Part shown: positions 35,187 through 44,253 of the stretch, one piece after another
Numbering within the stretch: the first letter of the stretch is position 1
Layout: every line of letters begins with the position of its first letter
From: Flavobacterium psychrophilum
Lineage (GTDB): Bacteria; Bacteroidota; Bacteroidia; Flavobacteriales; Flavobacteriaceae
NCBI GenBank assembly: GCA_945862065.1
Contig: CAMAWT010000013.1
Location: 12,388-76,387 of the forward strand
DNA: 64,000 bases
Direction: 5' to 3'
The notes under the pieces: generated by a model
Database searches by the model: none
What the model saw: the letters and a program-made list of their open reading frames with translations, nothing else
Told to the model about the DNA's origin: nothing
Translations under genes and position numbers: made by a program

Positions 35187-36371
35187 TTAATCAATTAACA
35201 TTTGGTATTCTGCTAAAAGAGCGTCCCATACTACTTGTTGCTCGTATCTTGAAGTGATGCGTTCTCTGGCGTTTTGTGCAAGTGATTGACTAAAAGTGAA
35301 GTTGTCTTTTAATTTTTGCATGGCGTTTTCTAAAGCATTAGCATTTTTGGGAGGGATGATGGTGCCGTTGATGCCTTCTACAATGATTTCGTTGGAGCCA
35401 TTAATATCTGTGACAATACAAGGCAATCCCATGGCGCCGGCTTGTAGTACTACATTAGGGAAACCTTCTCGATAACTTGGGAAAACAAAAACATCACTGA
35501 CCGCTAGAAAAGGACGAATATCTTCTTGATAACCGACTGCAATGATGTTGGGGTTTTCATAAATAGCGTCTAAGGTGGACTGGTGTAATGGGTCTAACTG
35601 GTGCTCATAATTTCCTACTAAAAGGAGTTTTAGTTTGTTGGTTGGGTTTGGCTCGGTTTGGCTTTGGCTTGCTTGTGGTTGCAGGTTTGTGAATGCAGCT
35701 ATCAATTCGTTGATGCCTTTATCGCCAACGAGCCTGCCTACATAAATAAATACAAAATCATTTTCTTGAATGTTCCATTCTTTTTGGATAGCCTCTACAT
35801 GAGAATTGGGTGTTTTTGTGGGATCAAAAAAAGTAGTATCAATGCCGCTTACATTTCCGTTAGCTAAAATTTTTAAAGGTTTTTTAGTAATGTTGTATGC
35901 CAACAAATCGTTTTTTACGCCTTGCCCCTCTGGGTAAATATGGGTTGCCATGCGGCACAACAACTGATCCATTTTGATGAGTAATTTTTGCATTACCCCT
36001 GTTTGTGTAGGAAAAACCAAACCGGTAAAGGTGTGCATTCTGATGGGTACACGAGCTAACCAAGCTGCGGTCATGGAAAGCAACCCTGCCTTGGGAGTAA
36101 TCGAGTGAACGATTTGTGGTTTTTCTTTTTTAATGGTGACATACAACCTATTCAAGGAAACTAAATCGTTCCAAAGACTGATTTGTCTTGTCATTGGTAT
36201 GTTTATCACCTCAACTCCCTCTCTATTTTTAACATTCGTTAAATGGTTGTCTTGACCCGAAATGGCTTTTACTTCAAAATAATTATGCAAAAAGCGCAGC
36301 TGCCCTTTTAGTAAAATATCTAAAGAGGTGGCAACGGTTGCCGTGCGGAGGAGTTTAGGCTTGGTTTGCAT
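35187..36371 (-). CDS. GT4-family glycosyltransferase (CapM-like)
   Basis: The 394-residue enzyme has the GT-B fold: an N-terminal acceptor domain with LLRTATVATSLDILLKGQL and HSITPKAGLLSMTAAWLA, and a C-terminal donor domain with FVFIYVGRLVGDKGINELI and the sugar-nucleotide motif YREGFPNVVLQAGAMG. The second glutamate of the usual E-x7-E motif is a glutamine here, which I believe is common in this subgroup. It should add a sugar to the lipid-linked repeat unit at the cytoplasmic face. Its first 39 codons are duplicated at 38489-38611 and in part at 36661-36747. An A/T hairpin at 36443-36487 lies just upstream. Confidence 0.9.
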   Translation of the reverse strand: MQTKPKLLRTATVATSLDILLKGQLRFLHNYFEVKAISGQDNHLTNVKNREGVEVINIPMTRQISLWNDLVSLNRLYVTIKKEKPQIVHSITPKAGLLSMTAAWLARVPIRMHTFTGLVFPTQTGVMQKLLIKMDQLLCRMATHIYPEGQGVKNDLLAYNITKKPLKILANGNVSGIDTTFFDPTKTPNSHVEAIQKEWNIQENDFVFIYVGRLVGDKGINELIAAFTNLQPQASQSQTEPNPTNKLKLLLVGNYEHQLDPLHQSTLDAIYENPNIIAVGYQEDIRPFLAVSDVFVFPSYREGFPNVVLQAGAMGLPCIVTDINGSNEIIVEGINGTIIPPKNANALENAMQKLKDNFTFSQSLAQNARERITSRYEQQVVWDALLAEYQMLID

Positions 36372-36442
36372 ATAAACTATATTATTTTTGGTTCTACCAC
36401 TAATTGTTTTGGTTAAAGTTTTAACTTTAAACTAGCCTTATT

Positions 36443-36487
36443 AAAACATTAAGACATTAAGATTCATTAAGTCTTGATGTTTTAATT
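36443..36487. terminator. Hairpin between the AbiE module and the intact glycosyltransferase
   Basis: AAAACATTAAGAC (36443-36455) pairs with GTCTTGATGTTTT (36471-36483) with one mismatch. The remaining part of the 382-bp gap 36372-36753 is AT-rich, except for the short glycosyltransferase relic. Confidence 0.5.
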
Positions 36488-36660
36488 TTATTCAAATAGA
36501 TATATTGATTACTATGAGATTACTATTTTTACTACCCACACAAAAAGTGGTAGAAACTTATTTTATAAAAAAATACAAAAAACGCACTCCAACAGTGCTA
36601 TTTTTAAGTTATTATACACTGTATGAGTGCAAAATTAAAAAAACATACTGCATTTCTGTA

Positions 36661-36747
36661 CTAAAACATAAAAATTGCTTTCCTTTGAACAATTAGTTTT
36701 AAGGAGGTGGCAACCGTGGCGGTGCGGAGGAGTTTTGTAAACTTCAT
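36661..36747 (-). pseudogene. Relic of a glycosyltransferase 5' end (short copy)
   Basis: A 28-codon frame starting MKFTKLLRTATVATSL repeats codons 7-17 of the intact glycosyltransferase at 35187-36371, then diverges into LKLIVQRKAIFMF and stops. It begins 6 bp after the AbiEii-type stop codon. It looks like a recombination scar rather than a gene. Confidence 0.7.
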
Positions 36748-36753
36748 AAAAAA

Positions 36754-37656
36754 TTAATCCAATTGCGATAATTTATCTTGTAAAAGAGTTACCCCCAATT
36801 TATGCTTTATAGGATTATCTTGTTTTAATTTTGCTAAATTTTTTAATTTCCATTGCACTGCAGGATAGCTTTGAAAATTATGATAGTTCCAATCGGGAGT
36901 TACATTTTCAAATTGTATAATAAAAGCTTTATCACTTTCATCGAGACTTTTATAAATAATAGGTAAAATAGCAGTTCGAACCGCTTCAAAATCCTCATAA
37001 TTAAAAGGTGCTTTGGTCATTCCTTCAAATTGTGTGATAAAGGTTTGACTTTGGGAAATAAAATTGGGAAATAGAATTTCAACTATAGGCCTTTTACTAC
37101 TCAAAAGAGCATATAAAAATCCAATCTTAACCTCATCTGTAAACCCTTCTTTGGCAAGTAGAAGGTTTACATCAAACAAATCTCTTGGATGTTGTCTGTC
37201 TAACGCTGCAACCAATTTTCCTCCATATAGCTGCCCAATAGCCACCACATCAATAGCACAAAAAATATCAAACTGTTCTTGTGCAGCTTCACATAAAACC
37301 CTTTTTTCTATTGGATAAATGAGGCCACGCATCCCTTGGTTAACTTCTAATTTTATTTGGGCTTCATCATTGGAAATATGCAACTTCAAAAGTTCTTTCT
37401 GATGGATTACTTTTGAAAAAGGAATATACGCTTCTATAGTGTTTTTAATTTTTTCTAAAGATAAGTTGATCGCTTCAAAACTAGCGGCTCTATCTTCTAC
37501 AGGAATATAAGTTAAATCGATATCTACCGACAAACGTGGCATATTGCGCAAAAAAAGATTTATTGCGGTTCCTCCGTGCAATGCAAAACAGGATTCCTTT
37601 GCTACTTCGGGGATCACATTTAATAATAAGGCTACTTGCTTTTTATATTGTTCCAT
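36754..37656 (-). CDS. AbiEii-type nucleotidyltransferase toxin
   Basis: The 300-residue protein carries the nucleotidyltransferase signature of AbiEii/AbiGii toxins: HGGTAINLFLRNMPRLSVDID (GG-T then D-x-D near residues 27-48), and a later GGKLVAALDRQHPRDLFDV stretch. AbiEii-type toxins transfer nucleotides, for instance to tRNA acceptor ends, arresting growth and blocking phage. Its start overlaps the upstream antitoxin gene by 14 bp, the classical bicistronic order. All motif residues are present, so it looks active. The module is flanked by duplicated glycosyltransferase 5' ends. Confidence 0.85.
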   Translation of the reverse strand: MEQYKKQVALLLNVIPEVAKESCFALHGGTAINLFLRNMPRLSVDIDLTYIPVEDRAASFEAINLSLEKIKNTIEAYIPFSKVIHQKELLKLHISNDEAQIKLEVNQGMRGLIYPIEKRVLCEAAQEQFDIFCAIDVVAIGQLYGGKLVAALDRQHPRDLFDVNLLLAKEGFTDEVKIGFLYALLSSKRPIVEILFPNFISQSQTFITQFEGMTKAPFNYEDFEAVRTAILPIIYKSLDESDKAFIIQFENVTPDWNYHNFQSYPAVQWKLKNLAKLKQDNPIKHKLGVTLLQDKLSQLD

Positions 37657-38419
37657 AAGATGCTAATTCTTTTGGCACCGTTATTTGATAGCTGGCTATA
37701 TACACCCCATTCTTAACTAAACTTCTATTTCCTGTTCCTAAATCTATTCGCTCTACATCGAGGTGCTGCAACCATGGGTGTTGTGCTTTTTCAGCCATAT
37801 ACAAAAACAAACGTTTCACTTTCACCGACGAACAAGCTTCTAGTAAAGACTGAACAGATGAAGGGCGTAAATTTGATAACCCTTCCATTAATTCATAGCA
37901 TTCCACAAGATCCTGTTTTTTGGGAGCAAGGTATAAACATTCCATCAAGGCACGAGGGGCTCCAGAGATGTTTATGGTAAAGCTCTTTATTTCTTTTGAA
38001 ACAAGACCAATTGTGCCAGGCAAAAAGGCAGAAGCGATAAAGTCGATTGATAGTCCCCAATGATAATCAACCATCCATAATGGTAATTTTTCATCTGCCC
38101 CTCCAAAAAGAATCTTTTTTTTGGTTGCAAATTCCAAATAATGTGATTTACCCAACATAGCCAATGCTGTTTTTCCTCCAAAATGAATACTACTTTTAGC
38201 TTGATTTTGCAAGGCATACACAGCGCCTTCAACAGAAATTGTATCGCCTGTTTGCTTTATTGCACCTGTTCCTACACTTTCAATCCAATTACTTTTTTTA
38301 TATCGATGTAGCAATTGACTAGAGTAACCGTTGGCGGTAAGCCATGATGTTAAACAAACGGTTTCTTTTGGCCATTTATTTACAAGAAACTTTATTTTAT
38401 AATTATTTTCTAAACTCAT
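37643..38419 (-). CDS. AbiEi-type antitoxin
   Basis: A 258-residue protein with an N-terminal winged helix (LTSWLTANGYSSQLLHRYKKSNWIESVGTGA, about residues 23-55) and the AbiEi C-terminal part (GKTALAMLGKSHYL, then the ALMECLYLAPK helix). In type IV AbiE systems this protein represses the operon and counteracts the toxin without direct contact. It precedes the AbiEii gene with a 14-bp overlap. A -7-like TATTTTTG lies on the minus strand at 38446-38453, 27 bp upstream of the start. Confidence 0.82.
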   Translation of the reverse strand: MSLENNYKIKFLVNKWPKETVCLTSWLTANGYSSQLLHRYKKSNWIESVGTGAIKQTGDTISVEGAVYALQNQAKSSIHFGGKTALAMLGKSHYLEFATKKKILFGGADEKLPLWMVDYHWGLSIDFIASAFLPGTIGLVSKEIKSFTINISGAPRALMECLYLAPKKQDLVECYELMEGLSNLRPSSVQSLLEACSSVKVKRLFLYMAEKAQHPWLQHLDVERIDLGTGNRSLVKNGVYIASYQITVPKELASYGTI

Positions 38420-38488
38420 AGTTTAGTTTATTGATTAATTTTAAACAAAAATATAAAATTACTTGCACTTCATCTAATTTATTATGTA

Positions 38489-38611
38489 TCAATTGCCCGA
38501 TACGGCTTTTACTTCAAAATGGTTTTGCAAAAAACGCAATTGCCCTTTTAGCAAAATATCTAAGGAGGTGGCAACGGTTGCCGTGCGGAGGAGTTTGGGT
38601 TTAGTTTTCAT
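38489..38611 (-). pseudogene. Truncated 5' end of a duplicated glycosyltransferase
   Basis: A 40-codon frame (MKTKPKLLRTATVATSLD...) repeats the first 39 codons of the intact glycosyltransferase at 35187-36371; DNA 38496-38611 and 36256-36371 differ at about 14 of 116 positions by hand count. It stops right after the homology ends. Its ATG overlaps the stop codon of the upstream glycosyltransferase, the arrangement expected of the original operon junction. Confidence 0.85.
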
Positions 38612-39698
38612 TTACAAGATGTTGATACAACTCAATATGCGCCGCCACCATTTTTTCAATAGTAAACTCTTGAGCTCTTGCTTCACACGCTGCTGCTGTT
38701 TTTTGATACAATATAGGGTCATTGAGCAAATTGTTTATGTGCGCTGCCAATGCTTTTTCATTACCACATTCAAATAATAGACCTGCGCCAGAAACCACTT
38801 CTGATAAACCTGGCACATCACTGGCAATAAAGGGTTTGCCCGATGCCATTCCTTCAATACTTGACAATGACAAGCCTTCGTATTTTGATGAAAGTACTAC
38901 AATATCAGCTGTTTTTAATAATTGCGGGACATCCATGCGAACCCCTAAAAAGTGGACACTGTCAGCCACACCTAAATCGTTTGCAAGTTGCTGGCATTTT
39001 TGCTTCTCTACGCCCTCACCAACCAGCAGTACTTTCACCTCTTTGGGAAGCAATTGAATTGCTTTTATAAGTGTTGCTTGGTCTTTGGGCTCATGAAAAG
39101 AAGCTACTTGAATAATTAGTTTATCTGATGCAGAAATGGTTTCGTGAATTTCTGAAACTGTAATTGAGTGTGCAGTATGTATTTTTTTGGTAGCAACTCC
39201 GTTTTGAATAACCACCCATTTATTTTTGAGGCTTGGTAAATATTTTTCGTAAATGGTTTTTATTTCGGGTGTAATACAAATTACTTTGGTATAGGCGTTG
39301 TAAATCAATTGCTCTATTGGTTTAAAATACCATTTACTGATCCGTCTGTTTGATGTACTGTGTTCGGTAAAAATTATTTTGGTTTTGGCACCCGAAAGCC
39401 ATTTGGCCAGTACCACAAAGTACTGTATTGGAAACAAATGTACGTGAATAATATCGTATTGTTTAATGTAGCGCATGAGCTTGAAAACCACCAACGGGTT
39501 GTAAACACTGCCATTGCCTAATGCAATAATGGCGCCTTTGTGGTTGGCTTGCAGCTGTTGCATGAATGGATAAAGTGTACCATTGGTAACAATCACATCG
39601 GTTTCAATACGGGCTTGCTGGTACAAAGGTACTGTTTCTAGAACAAGTTTTTCGGCTCCGCCTGTAGCGAGGGAATTAATGATTTGAAGGATTTTCAT
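38601..39698 (-). CDS. GT4-family glycosyltransferase
   Basis: A 365-residue GT-B enzyme: N-terminal MKILQIINSLATGGAEKL and HVHLFPIQY; C-terminal IIQVASFHEPKDQATLIKAI and YEGLSLSSIEGMASG (E-x7-E) near residue 270-285. It should transfer one sugar of the repeat unit from a nucleotide donor; the sugar cannot be read. It follows the GT2 gene by 8 bp, and its stop overlaps the start of the truncated copy of the next glycosyltransferase. Confidence 0.92.
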   Translation of the reverse strand: MKILQIINSLATGGAEKLVLETVPLYQQARIETDVIVTNGTLYPFMQQLQANHKGAIIALGNGSVYNPLVVFKLMRYIKQYDIIHVHLFPIQYFVVLAKWLSGAKTKIIFTEHSTSNRRISKWYFKPIEQLIYNAYTKVICITPEIKTIYEKYLPSLKNKWVVIQNGVATKKIHTAHSITVSEIHETISASDKLIIQVASFHEPKDQATLIKAIQLLPKEVKVLLVGEGVEKQKCQQLANDLGVADSVHFLGVRMDVPQLLKTADIVVLSSKYEGLSLSSIEGMASGKPFIASDVPGLSEVVSGAGLLFECGNEKALAAHINNLLNDPILYQKTAAACEARAQEFTIEKMVAAHIELYQHLVNEN

Positions 39699-39706
39699 TG
39701 ATTTAT

Positions 39707-40762
39707 TTAAATAAATTTATTAAAAAAATAAAAAATAAAAATTTTAAAATTATGAACAATTTTTTTCTGTTTCTTGTTAACACAACCTACTGCGATAATT
39801 TTTTGAATATTATTTTCTAAAATGAATTTGATTAATTCTTTATCCTTTGTATTGAAATCGTATTTTACCAAGTTTTTTTTTATAATTTTAAAATTATCTA
39901 ACTTTAATATTTTATCTAATTCTTCTTCTATTGAGTAATCATGATTAAATATTATTAACATATTTATAAAGGATTTAAAATAGCTAATCATCTCTTTTGT
40001 TAACCCTTCAACTAAATCATTTCTGCCAATTTCAATAAGCAAATTCAATCTTATAATGTATAATTCTATTGCTTCAGGCAACATCTTCAAATTTAAAGTT
40101 TGAGTAACTCCACCAAATCTATAGTTATAAACTATGTCTTCAATAAAAATAATTTTTTTTAGTTTTGGAAATACTTGCAAATTGTAATAAATATCTTCAT
40201 GTAAACCAAATCCACTATTTTTTATTTCAATCTTTTCTAAAGTACTTTTTTTATAAATTTTACCCCACAATGCAACTGAAAAAATAGGTTGACCAAAAAA
40301 ACTATGCAAATAATTCTTGTTGAATGTTTCGTTATCCAAAATTAAATTATTCATTTTGTGCATGTTAACATTTGAAAAAATAAAAAATTTGTCTATAAAC
40401 CTTCTTGAGTTTCCAATTACAACATCTGCATTATATTTTTCTATATTATCATATAATATTTGTACAGAATTTATAGGCAAAAAATCATCTGCGTCAACAT
40501 GAATTATATACACTCCGTTAGAATTTAATATACCTAATTTTCTTGTCTGTTCAGCACCAGAGTTATTTTTTGTTATAAGTTTAATTCTATTATCTTGTTT
40601 TTCAAAATTACTACAAATTAATTGTGATTTATCAGTAGAACCATCGTCTACTAAAATTAATTCAAAGTTTTTGTAAGTTTGATTTAATACAGAAATTATT
40701 GTTTTAGAAATGAACTTTTCTGCATTATAAACAGGTACTATTATACTAATTAATAAACTCAT
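39707..40762 (-). CDS. GT2-family glycosyltransferase
   Basis: The 351-residue enzyme has the GT-A fold with ISIIVPVYNAEKFISKTI, DDGSTDKS and the metal-binding DAD of IIHVDADDFLP (near 90-95). The C-terminal third is helical and lysine-rich, ending in a hydrophobic aromatic stretch (FKIFIFYFFNKF) that may touch the membrane. Very AT-rich codon use compared with neighbours such as the GT at 38601-39698 suggests a different recent history. It lies 60 bp after the GT2 gene at 40823. Confidence 0.9.
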   Translation of the reverse strand: MSLLISIIVPVYNAEKFISKTIISVLNQTYKNFELILVDDGSTDKSQLICSNFEKQDNRIKLITKNNSGAEQTRKLGILNSNGVYIIHVDADDFLPINSVQILYDNIEKYNADVVIGNSRRFIDKFFIFSNVNMHKMNNLILDNETFNKNYLHSFFGQPIFSVALWGKIYKKSTLEKIEIKNSGFGLHEDIYYNLQVFPKLKKIIFIEDIVYNYRFGGVTQTLNLKMLPEAIELYIIRLNLLIEIGRNDLVEGLTKEMISYFKSFINMLIIFNHDYSIEEELDKILKLDNFKIIKKNLVKYDFNTKDKELIKFILENNIQKIIAVGCVNKKQKKIVHNFKIFIFYFFNKFI

Positions 40763-40822
40763 AATTTTTTTTAGATTATATATTTCAAAACATTTTTTTT
40801 TTCACTAAACTAGTGAGCAAAT

Positions 40823-41698
40823 TTATTTAGTTTTAATCCTAATAAAAAAATTCAATAGAATGCCCCATGGTATTGCAAAAATAACTAAAAAATGATGTTT
40901 TGTTTTCCAAAGAGTATTATATTCTTTTGAAAAAAGCACACAAGACACAAGATGAATTGCATTTTTGAAACGTTCTTTCAAAGTAATTCCGTATTGAATT
41001 CTGCTTATTCTTGAAAATGCAAAACCCTTTGGGTTTTTTCTATACTGTTTAATGATGTTCATTGAGGAACCGTCTAATTGGTATTCAACAATACACAATA
41101 CCTCGTTTATGGGTTTTAAATCATACGTTTGATCAATCAATAATGGGATATAATCAAGCGGAACAAATCGTTCGTCTGGATATTCGGGATAGGGTGGGTA
41201 TTGTTTGATAATTTCTGTTTTGTACACCAACTTTTTGTCGCCTTTCACTTTATGAATTAAATACAATTCATTTAGTTTGGTTTTATTTAAACCATCAGGT
41301 ATTTTTGAACCAATAATATTGCCCTGTTTGTCCGCATCTAAACCAATAATTCCCGCATAATTTGGAGGTAAATTATTGCAATTATTTAGAATAATCTCAA
41401 TGGCATTATCCGTTAAATAATCATCTGAATCGATGCAAACGTTAAAAGGGGTTTCAATCAAACGATATGCAGCATTGTGCCCTGTATGCATCCCCCCGTT
41501 TGTTTTGTAATGGTAATGTATGTCTATTTTATTTTCTTCAATCCAACTTTGAACCAATTCTTTTGTGTTGTCTTTAGAACCATCATCTATAATGAGCCAT
41601 TTAAAGTCATTAGAAGTTTGACGGCATAAACTATCATATACTTGATGCAAACAATAGGCACGATTAAAGGTTGGAGTAAAAACTGTTATTGATTTCAT
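40823..41698 (-). CDS. GT2-family glycosyltransferase
   Basis: A 291-residue GT-A enzyme: ITVFTPTFNRAYCLHQVYDSL, IDDGSKDNT and the D-x-D region CIDSDDYLTDNA. The length and the KTNGGMHTGHNAAYRLI segment match a subgroup regular in flavobacterial and streptococcal capsule loci. A hydrophobic C-terminus (HFLVIFAIPWGILLNFFIRI) probably anchors it to the membrane. It follows the polymerase gene by 4 bp. Confidence 0.92.
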   Translation of the reverse strand: MKSITVFTPTFNRAYCLHQVYDSLCRQTSNDFKWLIIDDGSKDNTKELVQSWIEENKIDIHYHYKTNGGMHTGHNAAYRLIETPFNVCIDSDDYLTDNAIEIILNNCNNLPPNYAGIIGLDADKQGNIIGSKIPDGLNKTKLNELYLIHKVKGDKKLVYKTEIIKQYPPYPEYPDERFVPLDYIPLLIDQTYDLKPINEVLCIVEYQLDGSSMNIIKQYRKNPKGFAFSRISRIQYGITLKERFKNAIHLVSCVLFSKEYNTLWKTKHHFLVIFAIPWGILLNFFIRIKTK

Positions 41699-41702
41699 AT
41701 TG

Positions 41703-42785
41703 CTATTCTTTTGCTAATATTACATTTAGTAAAAATGTAAAGAGGAAATAAACTAAGAGGACCCAGCCCAAAACTTTAGTTTGGTTCTTCATAAAATTTT
41801 GTTTTAAAAAGGGATAAATTATTACAAGTCCCATCATGAACCATGATAAATAGGCAAAACGGTTACTGAAATTAGCACGTATAACTAAAATCCAAAAAGC
41901 ATTGGAAAGTAAATACACATTAAACATGCGTTCATACAGGACATCTTTAAATTTTTTGAGAATCACAAAATAAAAACCTGAAACTACCGCTGTAGCACTG
42001 TAAACCAAAAAATCCCATCGAAAACCGGTACTGCTAAAATCATCATCATTTACATTACCATCTGTCAAGTAACTGAGTCTTTTATCATCAAAACCAAGAC
42101 TCGCAAAGAAAATTTCAAAAATACCCCCTGCTGCTAGTGAAATGGGGATGCAAAGTAACCAAATGAATAAATAATATTTTGAATTATTATTGACAAATGT
42201 AAGAAAATAAGCAACTACTGGTAATAACATGGATTTGTGAAACGAAACTGCTATTATTGCCAGCACAATAGCAATGATTTTTTTTTTCTCAAATGAAAAA
42301 GCCAATAAAACCAACGCTGCTGCAAGTCCATTTCTAATTCCGTTTGTACTATAACTCCAAAACGAAAAGGAGGCAATTAAGATGAGAAAAGCATAGTACC
42401 AGTAGGTTTTAAAAAAACGTTTAGATGCCCAGAAATGGGCATATACATAAATAAATCCTGCTAATAAAAAGAAAAAATCAATATTAAAAAAAGTAGCAGT
42501 ATTTCGCATGAACCAATCAAATCCCTGATCTTGTTCAAACTTTCCTATATATCCTGATGCATAAGCGTTAAAAATATCTGCATATGTAGTCATGTCACCA
42601 AAACGCCAACTTATAGGGCGTAAACCAACATAAAAAACTAACCCAACCATCAAAATAATTTGTGGTAAAGTTGTAGGCTTCAGTTTATTGTTTGACTGTA
42701 ATGAAAAAAAACTAATTAGTACTAACAAAAAGATTGCGTAATAATAAAAAGCTGTATAGTATTCTACAGGTATTAATGTATTCAA
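41703..42785 (-). CDS. wzy: EpsG-family protein, probable Wzy polysaccharide polymerase
   Basis: The 360-residue protein is an integral membrane protein with about ten helices. The loop after helix 2 (GLRPISWRFGDMTTYADIF) and the FLLAGFIYVYAHFWASKR region fit the EpsG family, which joins lipid-linked repeat units on the periplasmic side. Wzx (48385-49896) is present and no other polymerase candidate exists in the locus, which supports the role. It is packed between the propeller-like protein (4 bp) and a GT2 gene (4 bp). Confidence 0.85.
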   Translation of the reverse strand: MNTLIPVEYYTAFYYYAIFLLVLISFFSLQSNNKLKPTTLPQIILMVGLVFYVGLRPISWRFGDMTTYADIFNAYASGYIGKFEQDQGFDWFMRNTATFFNIDFFFLLAGFIYVYAHFWASKRFFKTYWYYAFLILIASFSFWSYSTNGIRNGLAAALVLLAFSFEKKKIIAIVLAIIAVSFHKSMLLPVVAYFLTFVNNNSKYYLFIWLLCIPISLAAGGIFEIFFASLGFDDKRLSYLTDGNVNDDDFSSTGFRWDFLVYSATAVVSGFYFVILKKFKDVLYERMFNVYLLSNAFWILVIRANFSNRFAYLSWFMMGLVIIYPFLKQNFMKNQTKVLGWVLLVYFLFTFLLNVILAKE

Positions 42786-42789
42786 TGAA

Positions 42790-44253
42790 TTATTCTTTAA
42801 TTAAGAAATCGGTTACTGTGTAATGATTTAACGCTTCGTTCCAAGAATGCTGACCACAATATGGTTTTAAAGGATGTACCGTTTTGATAAGCTTTTCATC
42901 ATAAGTTAAACATGTCAATGTTTCTATTTCGTTGAACACTAAATTAGACCCATAGCTTTTTTTACAATTTTGACTTACTCTGATTATTTTTTCATCATCA
43001 TATATTATTTTTCCAGCATTACGGGCTGTTTCTTTATTACATACAATTGGATTGAGTGGATGTGCTTGCCATTTACCCGAAATTAAATCATTTGTTGAAT
43101 AAAGGTACAACCTTTCATTATTATCATATTCAAAATCCTCTATTTTGTTCGCGAATATCCAGTATAAATCGTCTAGTTTAGTCCACACAATATCAAGTAA
43201 TTTAGTATTGTCAAGAACCGTTTGTTTTAATGACCATTTAAAAGGAAATAAATCACATTGATACACTAACGCTTTGCTACAAGCTGAACTTTCAGGAATC
43301 ATGTATACTTGGTTGTTTTTTATAAAAACATTTGGGAAGGATAAATGAAATTCTTCATTAATAATCACTTCTTTTTCTATAATTTTAAAATGTTCATCAA
43401 TTGTTACTGCTGAAATAACACCCTTACCATTTCTATCCAACTCCTCAAAAAAAACTACTTTGAAACCTTCATGCTCTATGAAAAAGGGATCTGCCCAAAA
43501 ACTTTTTTCAGGTTGTTTCAAAAAAATCAATTCGCTTTCTTTTTCAAAAGCAATTTTCCAATTTAATTGTTTGGGTTGCAATTTTCGTTTTGTACTTTCT
43601 ACAATTAATAGCAATTGATTGCATATAATTGCTGTTTTTATTTGAACGCTATTTTTGTTGTTTAATTTAGCTGCCTCATTTTGTTCCATCTTAAAATCCA
43701 TAAAAAGTATTTGGGGAAGAAAAACAGAAAAATTCCAAAGCACTTTATCACAATTATTTTTCAACCCTTTTTCAACTCCAACTTCTTTATTTAGATTATA
43801 CCAAGTTGATTCTGGTGTAGATTTGTATAAATAGGTGATACTTATTGATGATTTTTTTAAGGATTCAAGAATTGTTTTTTGAATTGAATATTGCAAAGAT
43901 ACAAAACCCTTTTTTATTCTCTTCTCATAATCAATAACATCTATAGATGCATCTTCGAGCAATATCCAATCGAATACTATTTGATCTGAACCATCCAACC
44001 ATTTAACATTTTCGTTCTCTTTTATTAATTCATTTAGGTCTATTTTATCAAATGGGTTTTTCTTGAAAATAGGATTTCTTTTAGTTAACGCCAATTCTAG
44101 TTTACTCCATTTTTTTGGTGTCAAAGGTTTCATTTTTGAATCAATAGTTAACCAGACACAACAATCTTTATTTACTGCTAAGTTTTGTATTGCCAGCAAT
44201 AGATAATATTGAATCTTGGAATCATGAAGTATTACTAAAAAATGTTTCATCAT
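42790..44253 (-). CDS. Protein with GINT1-N-like beta-propeller domain; possible glycosyltransferase accessory
   Basis: A 487-residue protein. The second half (about 235-480) reads as a five-bladed propeller of the kind found at the N-terminus of plant glucosamine inositolphosphorylceramide transferase, with FWADPFFIEHEG, KVVFFEELDRNGKG and FPNVFIKNNQVYMIPES. The first 230 residues resemble the formyltransferase-like part often in front of such domains in bacterial loci, but no catalytic asparagine-histidine-aspartate set is clear. Role in the capsule is unknown. It overlaps the upstream GT by 4 bp and precedes wzy by 4 bp. Confidence 0.6.
   Translation of the reverse strand: MMKHFLVILHDSKIQYYLLLAIQNLAVNKDCCVWLTIDSKMKPLTPKKWSKLELALTKRNPIFKKNPFDKIDLNELIKENENVKWLDGSDQIVFDWILLEDASIDVIDYEKRIKKGFVSLQYSIQKTILESLKKSSISITYLYKSTPESTWYNLNKEVGVEKGLKNNCDKVLWNFSVFLPQILFMDFKMEQNEAAKLNNKNSVQIKTAIICNQLLLIVESTKRKLQPKQLNWKIAFEKESELIFLKQPEKSFWADPFFIEHEGFKVVFFEELDRNGKGVISAVTIDEHFKIIEKEVIINEEFHLSFPNVFIKNNQVYMIPESSACSKALVYQCDLFPFKWSLKQTVLDNTKLLDIVWTKLDDLYWIFANKIEDFEYDNNERLYLYSTNDLISGKWQAHPLNPIVCNKETARNAGKIIYDDEKIIRVSQNCKKSYGSNLVFNEIETLTCLTYDEKLIKTVHPLKPYCGQHSWNEALNHYTVTDFLIKE

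Noticed and set aside
36505..36696. Plus-strand 63-codon frame
   Set aside because: AT-rich, runs opposite to and over the glycosyltransferase relic, no recognisable product.
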